Origin: Atopobiaceae bacterium | GTDB taxonomy: Bacteria; Actinomycetota; Coriobacteriia; Coriobacteriales; Atopobiaceae | Assembly (NCBI GenBank): GCA_017510785.1 | Contig: JAFWMH010000056.1 | Span: 23,108 to 87,107 of the forward strand | Direction: 5' to 3' | DNA length: 64,000 nucleotides | Shown: piece after piece, positions 8,469-18,297 of the stretch | Position numbering within the stretch: the stretch's first letter is position 1 | Layout: each line of letters starts with the position of its first letter | Translations under genes and position numbers: made by a program | Notes under the pieces: model-generated | What the model was told of the DNA's origin: nothing | The model's input: only the letters and a program-made list of their open reading frames with translations | The model's database searches: none

Positions 8469-10323
8469 CTATGATGTTGAGGAGTATGTTGAGGATGCGC
8501 GGCAAGCCTCCGCGGTAGTCGGCGTGGTCGAGCGCGGCGCTCACGAGTAGGGGATTATCGGTTCCTATTACGTCCACGTCGCAGCTTACGAGGTATTGCA
8601 CCGTGTCCTCCAAGTCGACGGTCCAGCAAAACACGAGGATGCCCTTGTCGTGAAGCCGCTTTACGAGTTCGGGGGTGACGTTGGTCTCCTCAATGGTAAC
8701 GTTGTTGGTGTAGGGGATGTCTTCGACGTTTCCTTGCGCGACGAACATGCAGTATCCCTTGGTTATGGTGGGGTCCAGCTCGGCTATGCGTATGAGGTTG
8801 CGCGCCTCTTGTCCAATTACCATAACGTTTTCGTGCATGCCGGTTTTGTTGATGACCTCCAGAACGTGCTCCTCGAAGTCCTTGTCGTCTTTGCTGCCCT
8901 TGAGTTCGACCTGCACGTTGACGCCGTGCTCCTTGGCACTTGTAAGCACCTCCTCGAGCGTTGGAATAACGACGTGTTCGTACACGCCAGGCATCCAGTC
9001 GCCCATCTCGTACTGGGTGAGTTCGGCGTAGGTGTGATCCTTGATTTCGAGGTCGTGACCCGTCACGCGGTCGATGCTGGGGTCGTGGCTACATACGATG
9101 ACGCCGTCGGAGGTTTGGTACACGTCGAGCTCAATCCACGAGAGGTTTTCGCTGAAGGCGAGCTCGAACGCGGGCATGGTGTTCTCGGGCGCATTGACGT
9201 TGTCGCCGCGATGTGCGCACACGAGCGGGCGCTCGACCGGCTCGGCAAGGAACGAGTATTTCGTCGCGAGAAAAACGCCGGTTCCAACGAGCACGACCGC
9301 GGCGGCAGCTATGGCCGTCCGTCGAGCGAACGGTGCGATCTTTTCGCGCCTGAAGGTCGCGTGCGAGAGCGTGCCGACGGTTTCGGTTTCGTCGATGTAC
9401 AGGTAGAAGCACACGGCGAGGCCGGCATTGTTGACGGTTGGTATGAGCAGGCTCTGGAGGACCTGCCGCAGGGCGTAGGTGTAGGTCCCCACTGCGGCGG
9501 AGCGGGTGACGACGCCGCCTTCGTTATGGAAGAGCGCGAGGAACTCCGAAATGTTAATCGTGATGGCGGAGGCCACCGTGTTGATGAGGAAGTTCGTGAG
9601 GAACATGAGCGTGCCCAAAAACAGCACCGTCTTGAGGTAGCGGCCCTTGCCGAGCCTTCTGCTTTCGGCGCAGCTCGGAATGAAGTCCACGTCCTTAAGA
9701 ACAAAAATGTTTATTGAGAAGACGTACACGAGAGCGATGCACAGCAAGATTGTGTACAGGATGCTATAAGCCACGGTGTACACGGCGGTGTAGTCAATCG
9801 TTTGGTTGACAAACCCTGGCACGATGAGCTTGTGCGTCGTCCCCGCCAAAGGCATTACTTTGGTGAGCGGCATCAAAACGAGCAAGAACACGATGATGAG
9901 CCAATTCTTGGGATGCGCCGCCTTGCGACAAGTTCGGAGTGCCGCCATAAACATGCTGTCGAGGTTGGTCTCGAGTCCGATTTGCCCCATGGAGAACGCG
10001 TGCAGCAATCCCGAGATTTGGAAGAGGGCGATTTGGGTTGCGATGAGCTGCTCGAAGAGAAGCACGAGGATGGAAAGCGGATGCAACACCACGTCACGCA
10101 GGTTGGCCGGCGAGATGTAGGTGTTGCCGGTGATTGCCATGATGAGCTTCGTGGTTGCCGATGTGAGCATTGACGTCGCTATGAGCGAAAAGACGGAACA
10201 CACCAACACATACAGGGTGACGACTTTAAAGTTATGCCGGAACAGGTGGAGGGTGTTTTTGAGGAAGTACACCAATTCCGAAAAGAGCGCCGATGCGCGT
10301 TCGTGCCTAGCCTGTGCGTTCAC
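8452..10323 (-). CDS. Membrane glycerophosphodiester phosphodiesterase
   Basis: The GTG start at 10323 is preferred because AGGAGG lies seven bases upstream; an ATG 14 codons earlier (10365) has no clear site. The first half, about residues 1-330, is a multi-helix membrane region like the GDPD-associated membrane domain. After one more helix comes a GDPD catalytic domain with CAHRGDNVNAPENT, ELDVYQTSDGVIVCSHD and QVELKG, supplying the HRG, E-x-D and H-D metal and catalytic residues. It should hydrolyse glycerophosphodiesters, possibly lipoteichoic acid or phospholipid head groups, to an alcohol and glycerol-3-phosphate outside the membrane. It is divergent from ileS. Confidence 0.9.
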   Translation of the reverse strand: MNAQARHERASALFSELVYFLKNTLHLFRHNFKVVTLYVLVCSVFSLIATSMLTSATTKLIMAITGNTYISPANLRDVVLHPLSILVLLFEQLIATQIALFQISGLLHAFSMGQIGLETNLDSMFMAALRTCRKAAHPKNWLIIVFLLVLMPLTKVMPLAGTTHKLIVPGFVNQTIDYTAVYTVAYSILYTILLCIALVYVFSINIFVLKDVDFIPSCAESRRLGKGRYLKTVLFLGTLMFLTNFLINTVASAITINISEFLALFHNEGGVVTRSAAVGTYTYALRQVLQSLLIPTVNNAGLAVCFYLYIDETETVGTLSHATFRREKIAPFARRTAIAAAAVVLVGTGVFLATKYSFLAEPVERPLVCAHRGDNVNAPENTMPAFELAFSENLSWIELDVYQTSDGVIVCSHDPSIDRVTGHDLEIKDHTYAELTQYEMGDWMPGVYEHVVIPTLEEVLTSAKEHGVNVQVELKGSKDDKDFEEHVLEVINKTGMHENVMVIGQEARNLIRIAELDPTITKGYCMFVAQGNVEDIPYTNNVTIEETNVTPELVKRLHDKGILVFCWTVDLEDTVQYLVSCDVDVIGTDNPLLVSAALDHADYRGGLPRILNILLNIIANMAR

Positions 10324-10407
10324 GACCGTTCCTCCTGGCGAGAGTTCGAGCTTGGTTTTGTCCATCGTAGCATTGAATCTCGCACGTATGTCCCATATGT
10401 ACCGAAA

Positions 10408-10505
10408 GAATAGTCAAGTGCCAATCCGTTGCCCGGAGGGAGCTGTGCCCAAACAGTTCCTTGGACGGGCTCGGCTCGGATGTCCCGACTCGGGGCCAAT
10501 TTCCA
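10408..10505 (+). repeat. Degenerate copy of a dispersed palindromic repeat
   Basis: Starts GAATAGTCAAGTGCC and continues through TTGCCCGGAGGGAGCTGTGC and AAACAGTTCCTTGG to a partial closing arm CGGGGCCAATTT. This order matches the two better copies at 30612-30725 (minus orientation) and 54681-54812. It lies in the gap before ileS. No T-box element was found in this leader. Confidence 0.55.
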
Positions 10506-10609
10506 TAGATGGTAGTTTTAGGGCTGCAAACGGTATGTAACTTTGCTAAAATGCTGCGCGTCCCCATCGCGCACGCGGGTGGCGATGCCCGCAGGAAGGA
10601 TTCGCTCGG

Positions 10610-13423
10610 ATGGCAAACAGGTACAAAAAGACGACAAATCTGCCGCGCACGAAGTTCGCGATGCGCGCAAATCTTGCCCAGAACGAGCCCAAGCGACTCG
10701 CGGCATGGGAGAAGGCCGGCGTGTACGAGCTCGCCCTCAAAAAGAACGAGGGTCACGAGAGGTTCGTGCTCCACGACGGTCCTCCGTATGCGAACGGTCC
10801 CATCCACCTCGGGCACGCACAAAACAAGATTAGCAAAGACATCATCAATCGCTATTGGATGATGCAAGGCCGCGAGGTCCCGTACGTCCCCGGTTGGGAC
10901 TGCCACGGTTTGCCCATCGAGCACAAGGTGGAAGACATGGTGGGGCAGGACAAGTTCCGCGAGCTTCCCACCGAAACGATTCGTCGCCTGTGCCGCGAGA
11001 TGGCCGTGGAGCAGGTCGATACGCAGCGTCAGGGCTTCAAGCGCCTCGGCGTGCTGGGCGAGTGGGATAACCCCTACCTCACCTACACCAACGACTACGA
11101 TGCCACCGACATCGAGATTTTTAAGGCCATTTGGGATACCGGCGCCATCTATCGTGGCCGCAAGCCGGTGCACTGGTGCAGCCATTGCCATACGGCGCTG
11201 GCCGAGGCCGAAATCGAGTATGGCGACGAGACGAGTCCGGCCATCTTCGTGCGTTTCGAGATGTGCACCGTCCCCGCTGGTCTTGAGGAGTGGGCGGGCA
11301 AGCTCGACGTTGCCATTTGGACCACGACGCCTTGGACGCTTCCTGCCGACGATGCCGTTATTCTGCATCCCGAGGCGACCTACGTTGCAGTTGCGCACGA
11401 GGGACGTGCGGCGATTTTTGCCGAGGCGCTCTGGCGCAAATGCGCAGATAAGTTCGGTTGGGAGGACGCATCTCTCGTCGTGAACGATGCGCGCGTGCCA
11501 TGGCGCGCGACGGGCACCGAGCTGGCCGAGAACCTCTACAAGCAGCCCATCTTTGGCGACCAGGGCGAAACCGGCAAGTTCATCTATGCCGATTACGTCA
11601 CGCTCGAGGACGGTACCGGCATCGTGCACTCGGCACCTGGCCACGGTGTGGACGACTACCTGGCAGGCATGAAGTTCGGCGTGCCTGTGGTTATGCCCGT
11701 CGACGACGACGGTCGCTTCTTCAAGGGCGAGGGCATGGGCACCGGCGGTCCTTGGGGTGGCATGGAAGTGAACGAGGCCAACCCGCACATCATTAAGTGG
11801 CTCGACGAGCGTGGCATGCTCATCCTCCACGAGGACATGTCCCACAGCTATCCGCACTGCTGGCGCTGCAAGAACCCGGTGATTTTCCGTGCGACGAGCC
11901 AATGGTTTGTTTCCATGGACAAAACCGGCTTGCGCAAAACGGCTCGCGAGGCGCTCGACCACGTGGACTTCTATCCGTCGCATGCCGTAAAGCGCATCGG
12001 CTCCATGGTTGAGGGACGTCCCGACTGGTGCATTAGCCGCCAGCGGAACTGGGGCGTGCCCATCCCGGCGTTCACCTGTCAGGATTGTGGCGAGTCTGTG
12101 ATGAGCGACGAGACGCTCGACGCCGTCATCAAGCTGTTCCGCGAGCAAGGCTCCGACCACTGGTTTACGGACGAGCCGGCAAGCTACCTTGGCGATGCCT
12201 GCGTGTGCCCGAAGTGCGGAAGCCACAACCTCAAGGCCGACCGCGACATTTTGGACGTGTGGTGGGACTCTGGCGTTTCTCACACGGCCGTATGCCGCCA
12301 TCGCGAGAACTTGGACTTCCCGGCCGATATGTACCTCGAGGGTTCCGACCAGCATCGCGGCTGGTTTATGAGTTCGCTCATGACGAGCATCGGTGCCTAT
12401 GGTCAGGCGCCCTACAAGGCGGTGGTAAGCCAGGGCTTCACGCTTGACGGCAAGGGCCGCAAGATGAGCAAGTCGCTGGGCAACGTTATCGACCCGAATA
12501 AGGAATGTGCGACGCGTGGCGCGGACGTGCTGCGCCTGTGGGTGGCATCGGTAGATACGAGCGTAGACGTGCCGTGCGACGACCAAATCCTCAACCACGT
12601 GGGCGAGGCCTACCGTCGCTTCCGCAACACGTTCCGCTTCCTCCTGGGCGAGATCGAGAACCAGTTCGATCCCGCGGTAGATGGCGTGGCGACCGAGGAC
12701 TTGCTTGCATACGACAAACTCATGCTCGCGCGCCTGTGCGAGGTGCACGAAGAGGTGAGCGAGGCATATGCGGGGTATCGCTTTAACCAGGCGTATCGCA
12801 CGCTCTACGACTTCGTGATTACCGAACTCTCCAACGGGTATCTTAATGCGACGAAGGATCGTGTGTACTGCGAGGCTCCCGATTCCTTTGCGCGTCGCAG
12901 CGCACAAACGGTGTGGGCACACATCCTCTCCATGCTTTTGCGCGACCTGCAACCCATTCTCGTGTACACCACCGACGAGGTGATGGAGTATCTGCCGCTC
13001 AGCATGCGCGATGGCCAAACGTTTGCGGCGCTGCTCGACTGGTGGAAGGCGCCCATGACGGCGGAAGAGCGTGCGCCATACTTGCCGGTGTACCAAGCGG
13101 TCATCGATGCGCGTGCCGTGTTCACCAAGGCATACGAGGACGCCATTAACTCGGGAGCCATTGCCGAAAAGACGACGCAGGCGGCGCGTGCCGAGCTTAC
13201 GGTTCCTGCCGAGCAACTTGGCTTGCTCACAGGCAATATGGGCCTCGACCTTGCGGAGCCTTTTGTGTGCGCAGAGGTGGTTCTCGTGGGCGGCGACGAA
13301 TACGCCTGTGTGGCGGTGCCCGCCGAGGGCGAGAAGTGCGAGCGCTGCTGGAATTGGCGTTCCCTTGGCGTCGACCACCTGTGTGATAGGTGCCACGACG
13401 CAGTGAAGTCTTTTGGGGAATAA
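10610..13423 (+). CDS. ileS: Isoleucyl-tRNA synthetase
   Basis: 937 residues, typical for IleS. The ATG at 10610 follows AGGAAGGA. Class I signatures are GPIHLGHAQNK (HIGH-type, near residue 66) and GRKMSKSLGN (KMSKS, near 618). PGWDCHGLPIEHKV is the usual IleS N-terminal block and TTTPWTLPADDAV belongs to the editing CP1 domain. The C-terminus has a zinc-binding CERCW...CDRCH. It charges tRNA-Ile and edits mischarged valine. It is followed by lspA and an RluD-type gene, a common order in many bacteria. The leader has a degenerate dispersed repeat but no recognisable T-box. Confidence 0.98.
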   Translation: MANRYKKTTNLPRTKFAMRANLAQNEPKRLAAWEKAGVYELALKKNEGHERFVLHDGPPYANGPIHLGHAQNKISKDIINRYWMMQGREVPYVPGWDCHGLPIEHKVEDMVGQDKFRELPTETIRRLCREMAVEQVDTQRQGFKRLGVLGEWDNPYLTYTNDYDATDIEIFKAIWDTGAIYRGRKPVHWCSHCHTALAEAEIEYGDETSPAIFVRFEMCTVPAGLEEWAGKLDVAIWTTTPWTLPADDAVILHPEATYVAVAHEGRAAIFAEALWRKCADKFGWEDASLVVNDARVPWRATGTELAENLYKQPIFGDQGETGKFIYADYVTLEDGTGIVHSAPGHGVDDYLAGMKFGVPVVMPVDDDGRFFKGEGMGTGGPWGGMEVNEANPHIIKWLDERGMLILHEDMSHSYPHCWRCKNPVIFRATSQWFVSMDKTGLRKTAREALDHVDFYPSHAVKRIGSMVEGRPDWCISRQRNWGVPIPAFTCQDCGESVMSDETLDAVIKLFREQGSDHWFTDEPASYLGDACVCPKCGSHNLKADRDILDVWWDSGVSHTAVCRHRENLDFPADMYLEGSDQHRGWFMSSLMTSIGAYGQAPYKAVVSQGFTLDGKGRKMSKSLGNVIDPNKECATRGADVLRLWVASVDTSVDVPCDDQILNHVGEAYRRFRNTFRFLLGEIENQFDPAVDGVATEDLLAYDKLMLARLCEVHEEVSEAYAGYRFNQAYRTLYDFVITELSNGYLNATKDRVYCEAPDSFARRSAQTVWAHILSMLLRDLQPILVYTTDEVMEYLPLSMRDGQTFAALLDWWKAPMTAEERAPYLPVYQAVIDARAVFTKAYEDAINSGAIAEKTTQAARAELTVPAEQLGLLTGNMGLDLAEPFVCAEVVLVGGDEYACVAVPAEGEKCERCWNWRSLGVDHLCDRCHDAVKSFGE

Positions 13424-13443
13424 AGAATAACAAAAGGGGCGAC

Positions 13444-13470
13444 GGGCCTCCTCCGGCGACGGGGGAGGCC
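13444..13470 (+). terminator. GC-rich hairpin between ileS and lspA
   Basis: GGCCTCC at 13445-13451 pairs with GGAGGCC at 13464-13470. No T-run follows, and the hairpin sits just before the lspA ribosome site. It may damp read-through or translation rather than act as a full terminator. Confidence 0.35.
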
Positions 13471-13489
13471 ATGCAAGGAGGCAGCACGC

Positions 13490-14008
13490 ATGGAGTCGAG
13501 ATTCTCCGCAATAGGAAGCAGGGGATTTCATATCTTCTTGTTCTGGGTCATCGTAATACTTGTGGTCGTGGTTGATCAATCCACAAAGGCTGCGGCTATC
13601 GAGGTGATTGGCGATGGTGGACGTGTGCTCATTCCGGGCATAATGAATCTCATTCATGTTGAGAACACGGGAGCGGCCTTTTCCATCGGGCAAGGTGGCA
13701 ACGTGCTTTTTGTGATAGTTGCCATTCTGTTCCTAATTGGCTCTTGCTTGCTGGTATGGCGTGAGGACGACCTGCCGCTTGGTGTGGTCGTCTCGGTTGC
13801 CCTCATTACCGGAGGTGGTTTGGGCAACATGATCGACCGGCTCATGAACGGCTCGGTTACCGACTTCCTCGCGACGGCGTTTATCGACTTCCCCGTGTTT
13901 AACTTTGCTGATATTTGTGTTACCGTAGGGGTGACGTTCGCCATCATTGGCTATTGGTGGTGGGATAGCAAACGGACAAAAGCCCTCACTAATGAGGTTG
14001 TTGATTGA
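13490..14008 (+). CDS. lspA: Lipoprotein signal peptidase II
   Basis: 172 residues with four membrane helices, the usual size for LspA. AAGGAGG precedes the ATG. The two catalytic aspartates are in GNMIDRL and FNFADI, and the family block VVDQSTKAA and HVENTGAAF are present. It removes signal peptides from diacylglyceryl-modified prolipoproteins in the inner membrane, which fits the predicted lipoprotein at the left edge. Its stop overlaps the start of the next gene (TGATG), so translational coupling is likely. Confidence 0.97.
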   Translation: MESRFSAIGSRGFHIFLFWVIVILVVVVDQSTKAAAIEVIGDGGRVLIPGIMNLIHVENTGAAFSIGQGGNVLFVIVAILFLIGSCLLVWREDDLPLGVVVSVALITGGGLGNMIDRLMNGSVTDFLATAFIDFPVFNFADICVTVGVTFAIIGYWWWDSKRTKALTNEVVD

Positions 14009-15033
14009 TGGAGCAGCCGAGGCTGACGCGCGTGGAGGGACTCGTTGGTCCTGAGGCAGACGGCGCGCGGCTGGACGCATACTTGGCAAGTCTGCCGGGG
14101 TGTCCTAGCCGTTCGGCATGTGCGAAGCTCGTGGCTGCGGGTGCGGTAACCATTAACGCCACACCGGCGACGAGCAAGTCGGAGCGCGTGATGTTGGGCG
14201 ATCGCGTCGAAGTGCTCGTGGAGGAAAAGGCGGCCGAAGGATGTTTGCTGCCGAACCCCTACATAGAGTTGGACATACGTTTTGAGGACGAGTACCTCAT
14301 AGTGATTTCCAAGCAGGCTGACCTCGTGTGCCATCCGAGCCCGGGGCACGAGCACGACACGCTGGCCAACGCGCTCGTGGCACACTGTGGGTACGATCGT
14401 TTGGGCATGTTGCAGGGAGAGGATCGGCCTGGCATCGTGCATCGGCTCGACCGCGACACGTCGGGTCTTATGCTATGCGCGAAGGACGACGAAACACAGC
14501 GCGCGTTGCAAGACCTCATTCGGCTGCGGGTGCTCGATAGACGCTACATCACCTTAGTCCAGGGCTACGTTGCGCCAGACGAGGGAACCATCACCACGCG
14601 CATTGCGAGGTCCGCCCGCGACCGCACGCGCATGACGGTGGTGGACGATCCCAATGCGCGCGAGGCGATTACGACGTTTCGAACGCTTGAGCGTTTTGAG
14701 GCGGGTCCGCGTGACGAGGGATATTCTCTGCTGGAGTGTCATTTGTTCACCGGGCGTACGCACCAAATACGCGTGCATATGCGCCACATCGCGCATCCGG
14801 TGGTGGGCGACCAGGTGTATGGCATGCGAGCCCGCAAGGGGAGGGCGCAAACGCGCAACCTCGGTTTGGAGCGGCAATTCCTCCATTCTTGGCGCATCGC
14901 GTTCGACCATCCCGTTACGGGCGAGCACATCTGCCTGAGCGATCGGCTGCCCGAGGACCTTTCGGGCGTGCTCGAAAGCATTGCCGAGCGTTCCATGGGA
15001 CGTACCGATGCGGGCATTGAGGTTTTGGGATAA
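14008..15033 (+). CDS. RluA/RluD-family pseudouridine synthase
   Basis: 341 residues. The ATG overlaps the lspA stop by one base, and a TTG one codon upstream is less likely. An N-terminal S4-like RNA-binding domain (residues 10-90, RLDAYLASL and GAVTINA) is followed by the catalytic core with HRLDRDTSGLM near residue 147, whose second Asp is the catalytic residue, and TGRTHQIRVHM near 250. It isomerises uridines in 23S rRNA or another RNA. RluD is the commonest homologue with an S4 domain in this lspA-linked position, but RluC or another member cannot be excluded. Confidence 0.93.
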   Translation: MEQPRLTRVEGLVGPEADGARLDAYLASLPGCPSRSACAKLVAAGAVTINATPATSKSERVMLGDRVEVLVEEKAAEGCLLPNPYIELDIRFEDEYLIVISKQADLVCHPSPGHEHDTLANALVAHCGYDRLGMLQGEDRPGIVHRLDRDTSGLMLCAKDDETQRALQDLIRLRVLDRRYITLVQGYVAPDEGTITTRIARSARDRTRMTVVDDPNAREAITTFRTLERFEAGPRDEGYSLLECHLFTGRTHQIRVHMRHIAHPVVGDQVYGMRARKGRAQTRNLGLERQFLHSWRIAFDHPVTGEHICLSDRLPEDLSGVLESIAERSMGRTDAGIEVLG

Positions 15034-15118
15034 TCGTTGAGTGCTTTGGGAATCGCGTCGGAACAGTTTGCACATATGAGTCGTGTATACTTTTGCCAAC
15101 GACGAAAGGCGGCCGCTC

Positions 15119-16405
15119 GTGGAACTCAATAGCCTTGGCATCACACCCATTGCCATTCTCAACTTCATTATAGGTTTGTTTTTTACCGTGGCGTATGCGT
15201 ATCAAATCGTATATATGGTGTACGTGTGGATACGTGGCGAGGTGCAGCTCGCCGATGCCAAGAAGAAGCATACCTATGCGTTTGTAATCGCCGCGCATAA
15301 CGAGGAAATGGTCATTGGCAATCTCGTGCGATCGATTATGCAACAAAAGTACGATGGCGAAATCGGTTGCTTTGTGGTGGCAGATAATTGCACCGATTCC
15401 ACGGCAGAGGAGGCGCGCAAGGCGGGTGCCGTAGCGTGGGAGCGCAACGACCTCGTCCGCAAGGGCAAGAGCTGGGCGCTTGACTATGCGTTCGGCAAGA
15501 TTCTGGACGAGTTTGGCGATAAGTATGAGGGCTTCTTCGTGATGGACGCCGATAACATTATTTCGCCGACCTACGTGGAGGTAATGAACAAGGCGTTTGA
15601 CGCAGGCTACCTCGTGTGCACAAGCTATAGAAACTCGAAGAACTTCGACTCGAGCTGGATTAGCTCGGCTTACGCAACGTGGTTCCTCCGCGAGGCACGC
15701 TACCTCAATAACGCGCGCATGATGCTGGGTACCAGCTGTGCCATTTCGGGGTCAGGCTGGCTCGTTGCGGCATCTATCGTGCGTGGCATGCACGGCTGGC
15801 GCTTCCATACCCTTACTGAGGACATCCAGTTTTCCACGTTCTGCTGTGCCCACGGCATCCAGATTGGCTTCGCGCCGGCAGAGTTCTTCGACGAGCAGCC
15901 CGTCACCTTTAAGGCGTCGTGGATTCAGCGCATGCGGTGGACCAAAGGATTTTATCAGGTATTCTTCTCGTATAACAAGAATCTGCTGCACGGCATCGTG
16001 CGCGATCACCGCTTTGCCTCCTACGATATGCTCATGACAATAGCTCCGGCAATGCTCCTCACGTTGCTCTCGGTGCTCGTGAACGGAGGATATTTGGTAG
16101 TGGGCTGGCTGAGCCACGGCTTTTTTGCCACGCGTACGGAGATGCTCATGTGCGTGGGGTCGCTGCTCATGACGTTCGCATCGATTTACGTTTCGTTCTT
16201 CCTCATTGGTCTTATTACAACAATAAGCGAACGTTCGCACATCTACGCAAAAAAGCGCTGGCGTCTTTTTACCAACCTGTTTACCTTTCCGGTTTTCATG
16301 CTGAGCTATGTGCCCATTACGGTGGCAGCTTTGTTCATGAAGGTTGAGTGGGTGCCCACAAAGCACGACATTGCCGTGACCTTCGATGATGTAGTTGCAG
16401 AGTAG
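15119..16405 (+). CDS. Membrane glycosyltransferase family 2
   Basis: About 428 residues starting at GTG 15119, where GAAAGGCGG is suitably placed. A helix at residues 10-38 precedes a GT2 catalytic domain with FVIAAHNEE, VVADNCTDST, a DxD-like FVMDADN, TED near the acceptor site, and QRMRW (QxxRW), the mark of processive or membrane-linked GT2 enzymes. Three to four helices follow from about residue 310. It probably transfers a sugar from a nucleotide donor to a cell-surface polysaccharide or glycolipid. The substrate is not evident. TATACT at 15086 is a plausible -10. Confidence 0.85.
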   Translation: MELNSLGITPIAILNFIIGLFFTVAYAYQIVYMVYVWIRGEVQLADAKKKHTYAFVIAAHNEEMVIGNLVRSIMQQKYDGEIGCFVVADNCTDSTAEEARKAGAVAWERNDLVRKGKSWALDYAFGKILDEFGDKYEGFFVMDADNIISPTYVEVMNKAFDAGYLVCTSYRNSKNFDSSWISSAYATWFLREARYLNNARMMLGTSCAISGSGWLVAASIVRGMHGWRFHTLTEDIQFSTFCCAHGIQIGFAPAEFFDEQPVTFKASWIQRMRWTKGFYQVFFSYNKNLLHGIVRDHRFASYDMLMTIAPAMLLTLLSVLVNGGYLVVGWLSHGFFATRTEMLMCVGSLLMTFASIYVSFFLIGLITTISERSHIYAKKRWRLFTNLFTFPVFMLSYVPITVAALFMKVEWVPTKHDIAVTFDDVVAE

Positions 16406-16462
16406 CCGGAACAAACATGATACAATTTGTCCATGGTTAATCGGCGAAAGGAGCCTTTGGCT

Positions 16463-17971
16463 ATGGCAACGTTCTTTACGGAAGAATCCCACACCTTTAG
16501 TGAATACCTACTCGTTCCCGGATACTCCTCGTCGGAGAATGTGCCACAAAATGTTTCGCTTAAAACGCCCTTGGTGCGGTACCGCCGCGGAGAACAGAGC
16601 GCCATTACGCTTAACATTCCGATGACGTCGGCCATTATGCAGTCGGTTTCGGGTCCGAAGCTCGCGGTTGCGCTTGCACAGCAGGGCGGCATTTCGTTCA
16701 TTTTTGGCTCGCAAACCGCCGAGGACGAGGCTGCCATGGTTCGCGAGGTCAAGGCTTCTAAGGCCGGTTTCGTCGTTTCTGCGGCAAACCTCACCCCCAA
16801 CATGACGCTTGCCGACGTTAAGGCGCTCAAGGAGGAGAGCGGCTACAACACCATGCCCGTAACCGACGACGGGACGAGCCATGGAAAGCTGCTCGGCATC
16901 GTTACGAGCCGCGACTGGCGCCCGAGCCGCGATCCGGACGACAAGCTCGTGTGCGACTTCATGACGCCGCTCGACAAGCTCATTGTGGCTCGCGAGGAGC
17001 TCACGCTTTCGGAGTGCAACGACATCATTTGGGACCACAAGCTCAACGCGCTGCCCATCGTGGACAGTGAGGGTCGTTTGGTGTCCATCGTGTTCCGCAA
17101 GGACTACGACTCGCACAAGGAGAATCCGCTCGAGCTGCTCGACGAGCACAAGCGTTATTTGGTTGGCGCAGGCATCAACACGCGCGACTTTGCCGAGCGC
17201 GTGCCGCTGCTGGTCGAGGCGGGCGCCGACGTGCTGTGCATCGATTCTTCGGAGGGCTACTCCGAGTGGCAAAAGATCACCATCGACTGGATTCGCGAGC
17301 ATTATGGCGAGAAGGTCAAGGTAGGTGCGGGCAACGTGGTGGACGCAGAGGGCTTCCGGTATCTTGCCGAGTGTGGTGCCGACTTCGTTAAGGTGGGCAT
17401 TGGCGGTGGCTCCATTTGCATTACGCGCGAGCAAAAAGGCATCGGGCGTGGCCAGGCGTCGGCGGTTATTGACGTGTGCGCCGAGCGCGATCGCTACTTC
17501 GAGGAGACGGGCATCTACGTGCCGGTATGCTCGGACGGTGGCATCGTGTACGACTATCACATGACGCTCGCACTTGCGATGGGTGCCGACTTCCTCATGC
17601 TCGGCCGCTACTTTGCGCGCTTCGACGAGAGCCCCACGCGCCGACTCAACGTGAACGGCACCTACGTTAAGGAATACTGGGGCGAGGGTTCGGCGCGTGC
17701 CCGCAACTGGCAGCGCTACGACCTGGGCGGCAAGAAGGGCCTCACGTTTGTGGAGGGCGTGGACTCCTACGTGCCGTACGCGGGTTCGCTCAAGGACGGC
17801 GTTGAGGGTTCCCTCAATAAAGTGCGTCACACGATGTGCAACTGCGGTGCGCTCGACCTAGCGGAGCTGCGCGACAAGGCTAAGATCACGCTCGTTTCCG
17901 CTACGTCGCTCGTCGAGGGCGGTGCGCACGACGTCATCTTGAAGGACAGCACTGAGTCGAATTTCAACTAA
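16463..17971 (+). CDS. guaB: IMP dehydrogenase
   Basis: 502 residues from the ATG at 16463, which follows GAAAGGAG; upstream in-frame starts lack a site. The TIM-barrel IMPDH core is split by two CBS domains around residues 115-230. The catalytic loop [15 protein letters not shown] places the active Cys at about 319, and GRGQASAV and [10 protein letters not shown] follow. IMPDH converts IMP to XMP with NAD+, the committed step to GMP. The flap differs slightly from the usual GxGxPQ form (GIGRGQ), so this is a divergent but complete IMPDH. It stands alone. Confidence 0.94.
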   Translation: MATFFTEESHTFSEYLLVPGYSSSENVPQNVSLKTPLVRYRRGEQSAITLNIPMTSAIMQSVSGPKLAVALAQQGGISFIFGSQTAEDEAAMVREVKASKAGFVVSAANLTPNMTLADVKALKEESGYNTMPVTDDGTSHGKLLGIVTSRDWRPSRDPDDKLVCDFMTPLDKLIVAREELTLSECNDIIWDHKLNALPIVDSEGRLVSIVFRKDYDSHKENPLELLDEHKRYLVGAGINTRDFAERVPLLVEAGADVLCIDSSEGYSEWQKITIDWIREHYGEKVKVGAGNVVDAEGFRYLAECGADFVKVGIGGGSICITREQKGIGRGQASAVIDVCAERDRYFEETGIYVPVCSDGGIVYDYHMTLALAMGADFLMLGRYFARFDESPTRRLNVNGTYVKEYWGEGSARARNWQRYDLGGKKGLTFVEGVDSYVPYAGSLKDGVEGSLNKVRHTMCNCGALDLAELRDKAKITLVSATSLVEGGAHDVILKDSTESNFN

Positions 17972-18051
17972 TGGTGAGTTGCACGAGCACGAAATCGCCC
18001 GTCCAATAACGCATGGCATAGCGTGGGTGGCGATTTCCACACTCGTCGCGG

Positions 18052-18147
18052 GCTAAGTGGCCACGTGGGTACACAACATGTAACGTGTACTGGGAGGGCC
18101 ACTTAGGCCGGGTTTTGTCCGCTAAGTGGCCCGTGGGTACACAACAT
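18052..18147. repeat. Short paired repeat with inverted segment in the gap after guaB
   Basis: GCTAAGTGGCC(A)CGTGGG followed by TACACAACAT occurs at 18052-18079 and again at 18121-18147. An inverted GGCCACTTAGGCC sits between them at about 18098-18110. No gene is seen in 17972-18297. The arrangement could form alternative hairpins or be a small mobile repeat. Confidence 0.7.
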
Positions 18148-18297
18148 CCGTAGGCTTGTCCCACGGATCGCTTGGCCCGCGCGGAGCGCCCTAGGCGTTC
18201 CCTTTAGCATACGCCCCAGCTTGTGTGCTTGGCCTTGATGCGAGCCGCGACCCCATGGGACAAATGTTAAGGTAAGATGCGTTTGGAGGTATGCAGT

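Noticed and set aside
8596..9717. A 373-codon plus-strand open frame over the GDPD gene
   Set aside because: Antisense to clear GDPD motifs; low-complexity Val/Glu/Gly-rich composition.
10366..10609. Possible T-box in the ileS leader
   Set aside because: No AGGTGGNACCGCG-type sequence or paired terminator/antiterminator was found there. Only the dispersed repeat is seen.
10307..13693. A very long open frame of 1128 codons on the minus strand over ileS
   Set aside because: It is antisense to a perfect ileS. It has no recognisable domain, no proper start context and an Arg/His/Val-rich make-up typical of mirror frames in G+C-rich coding DNA.
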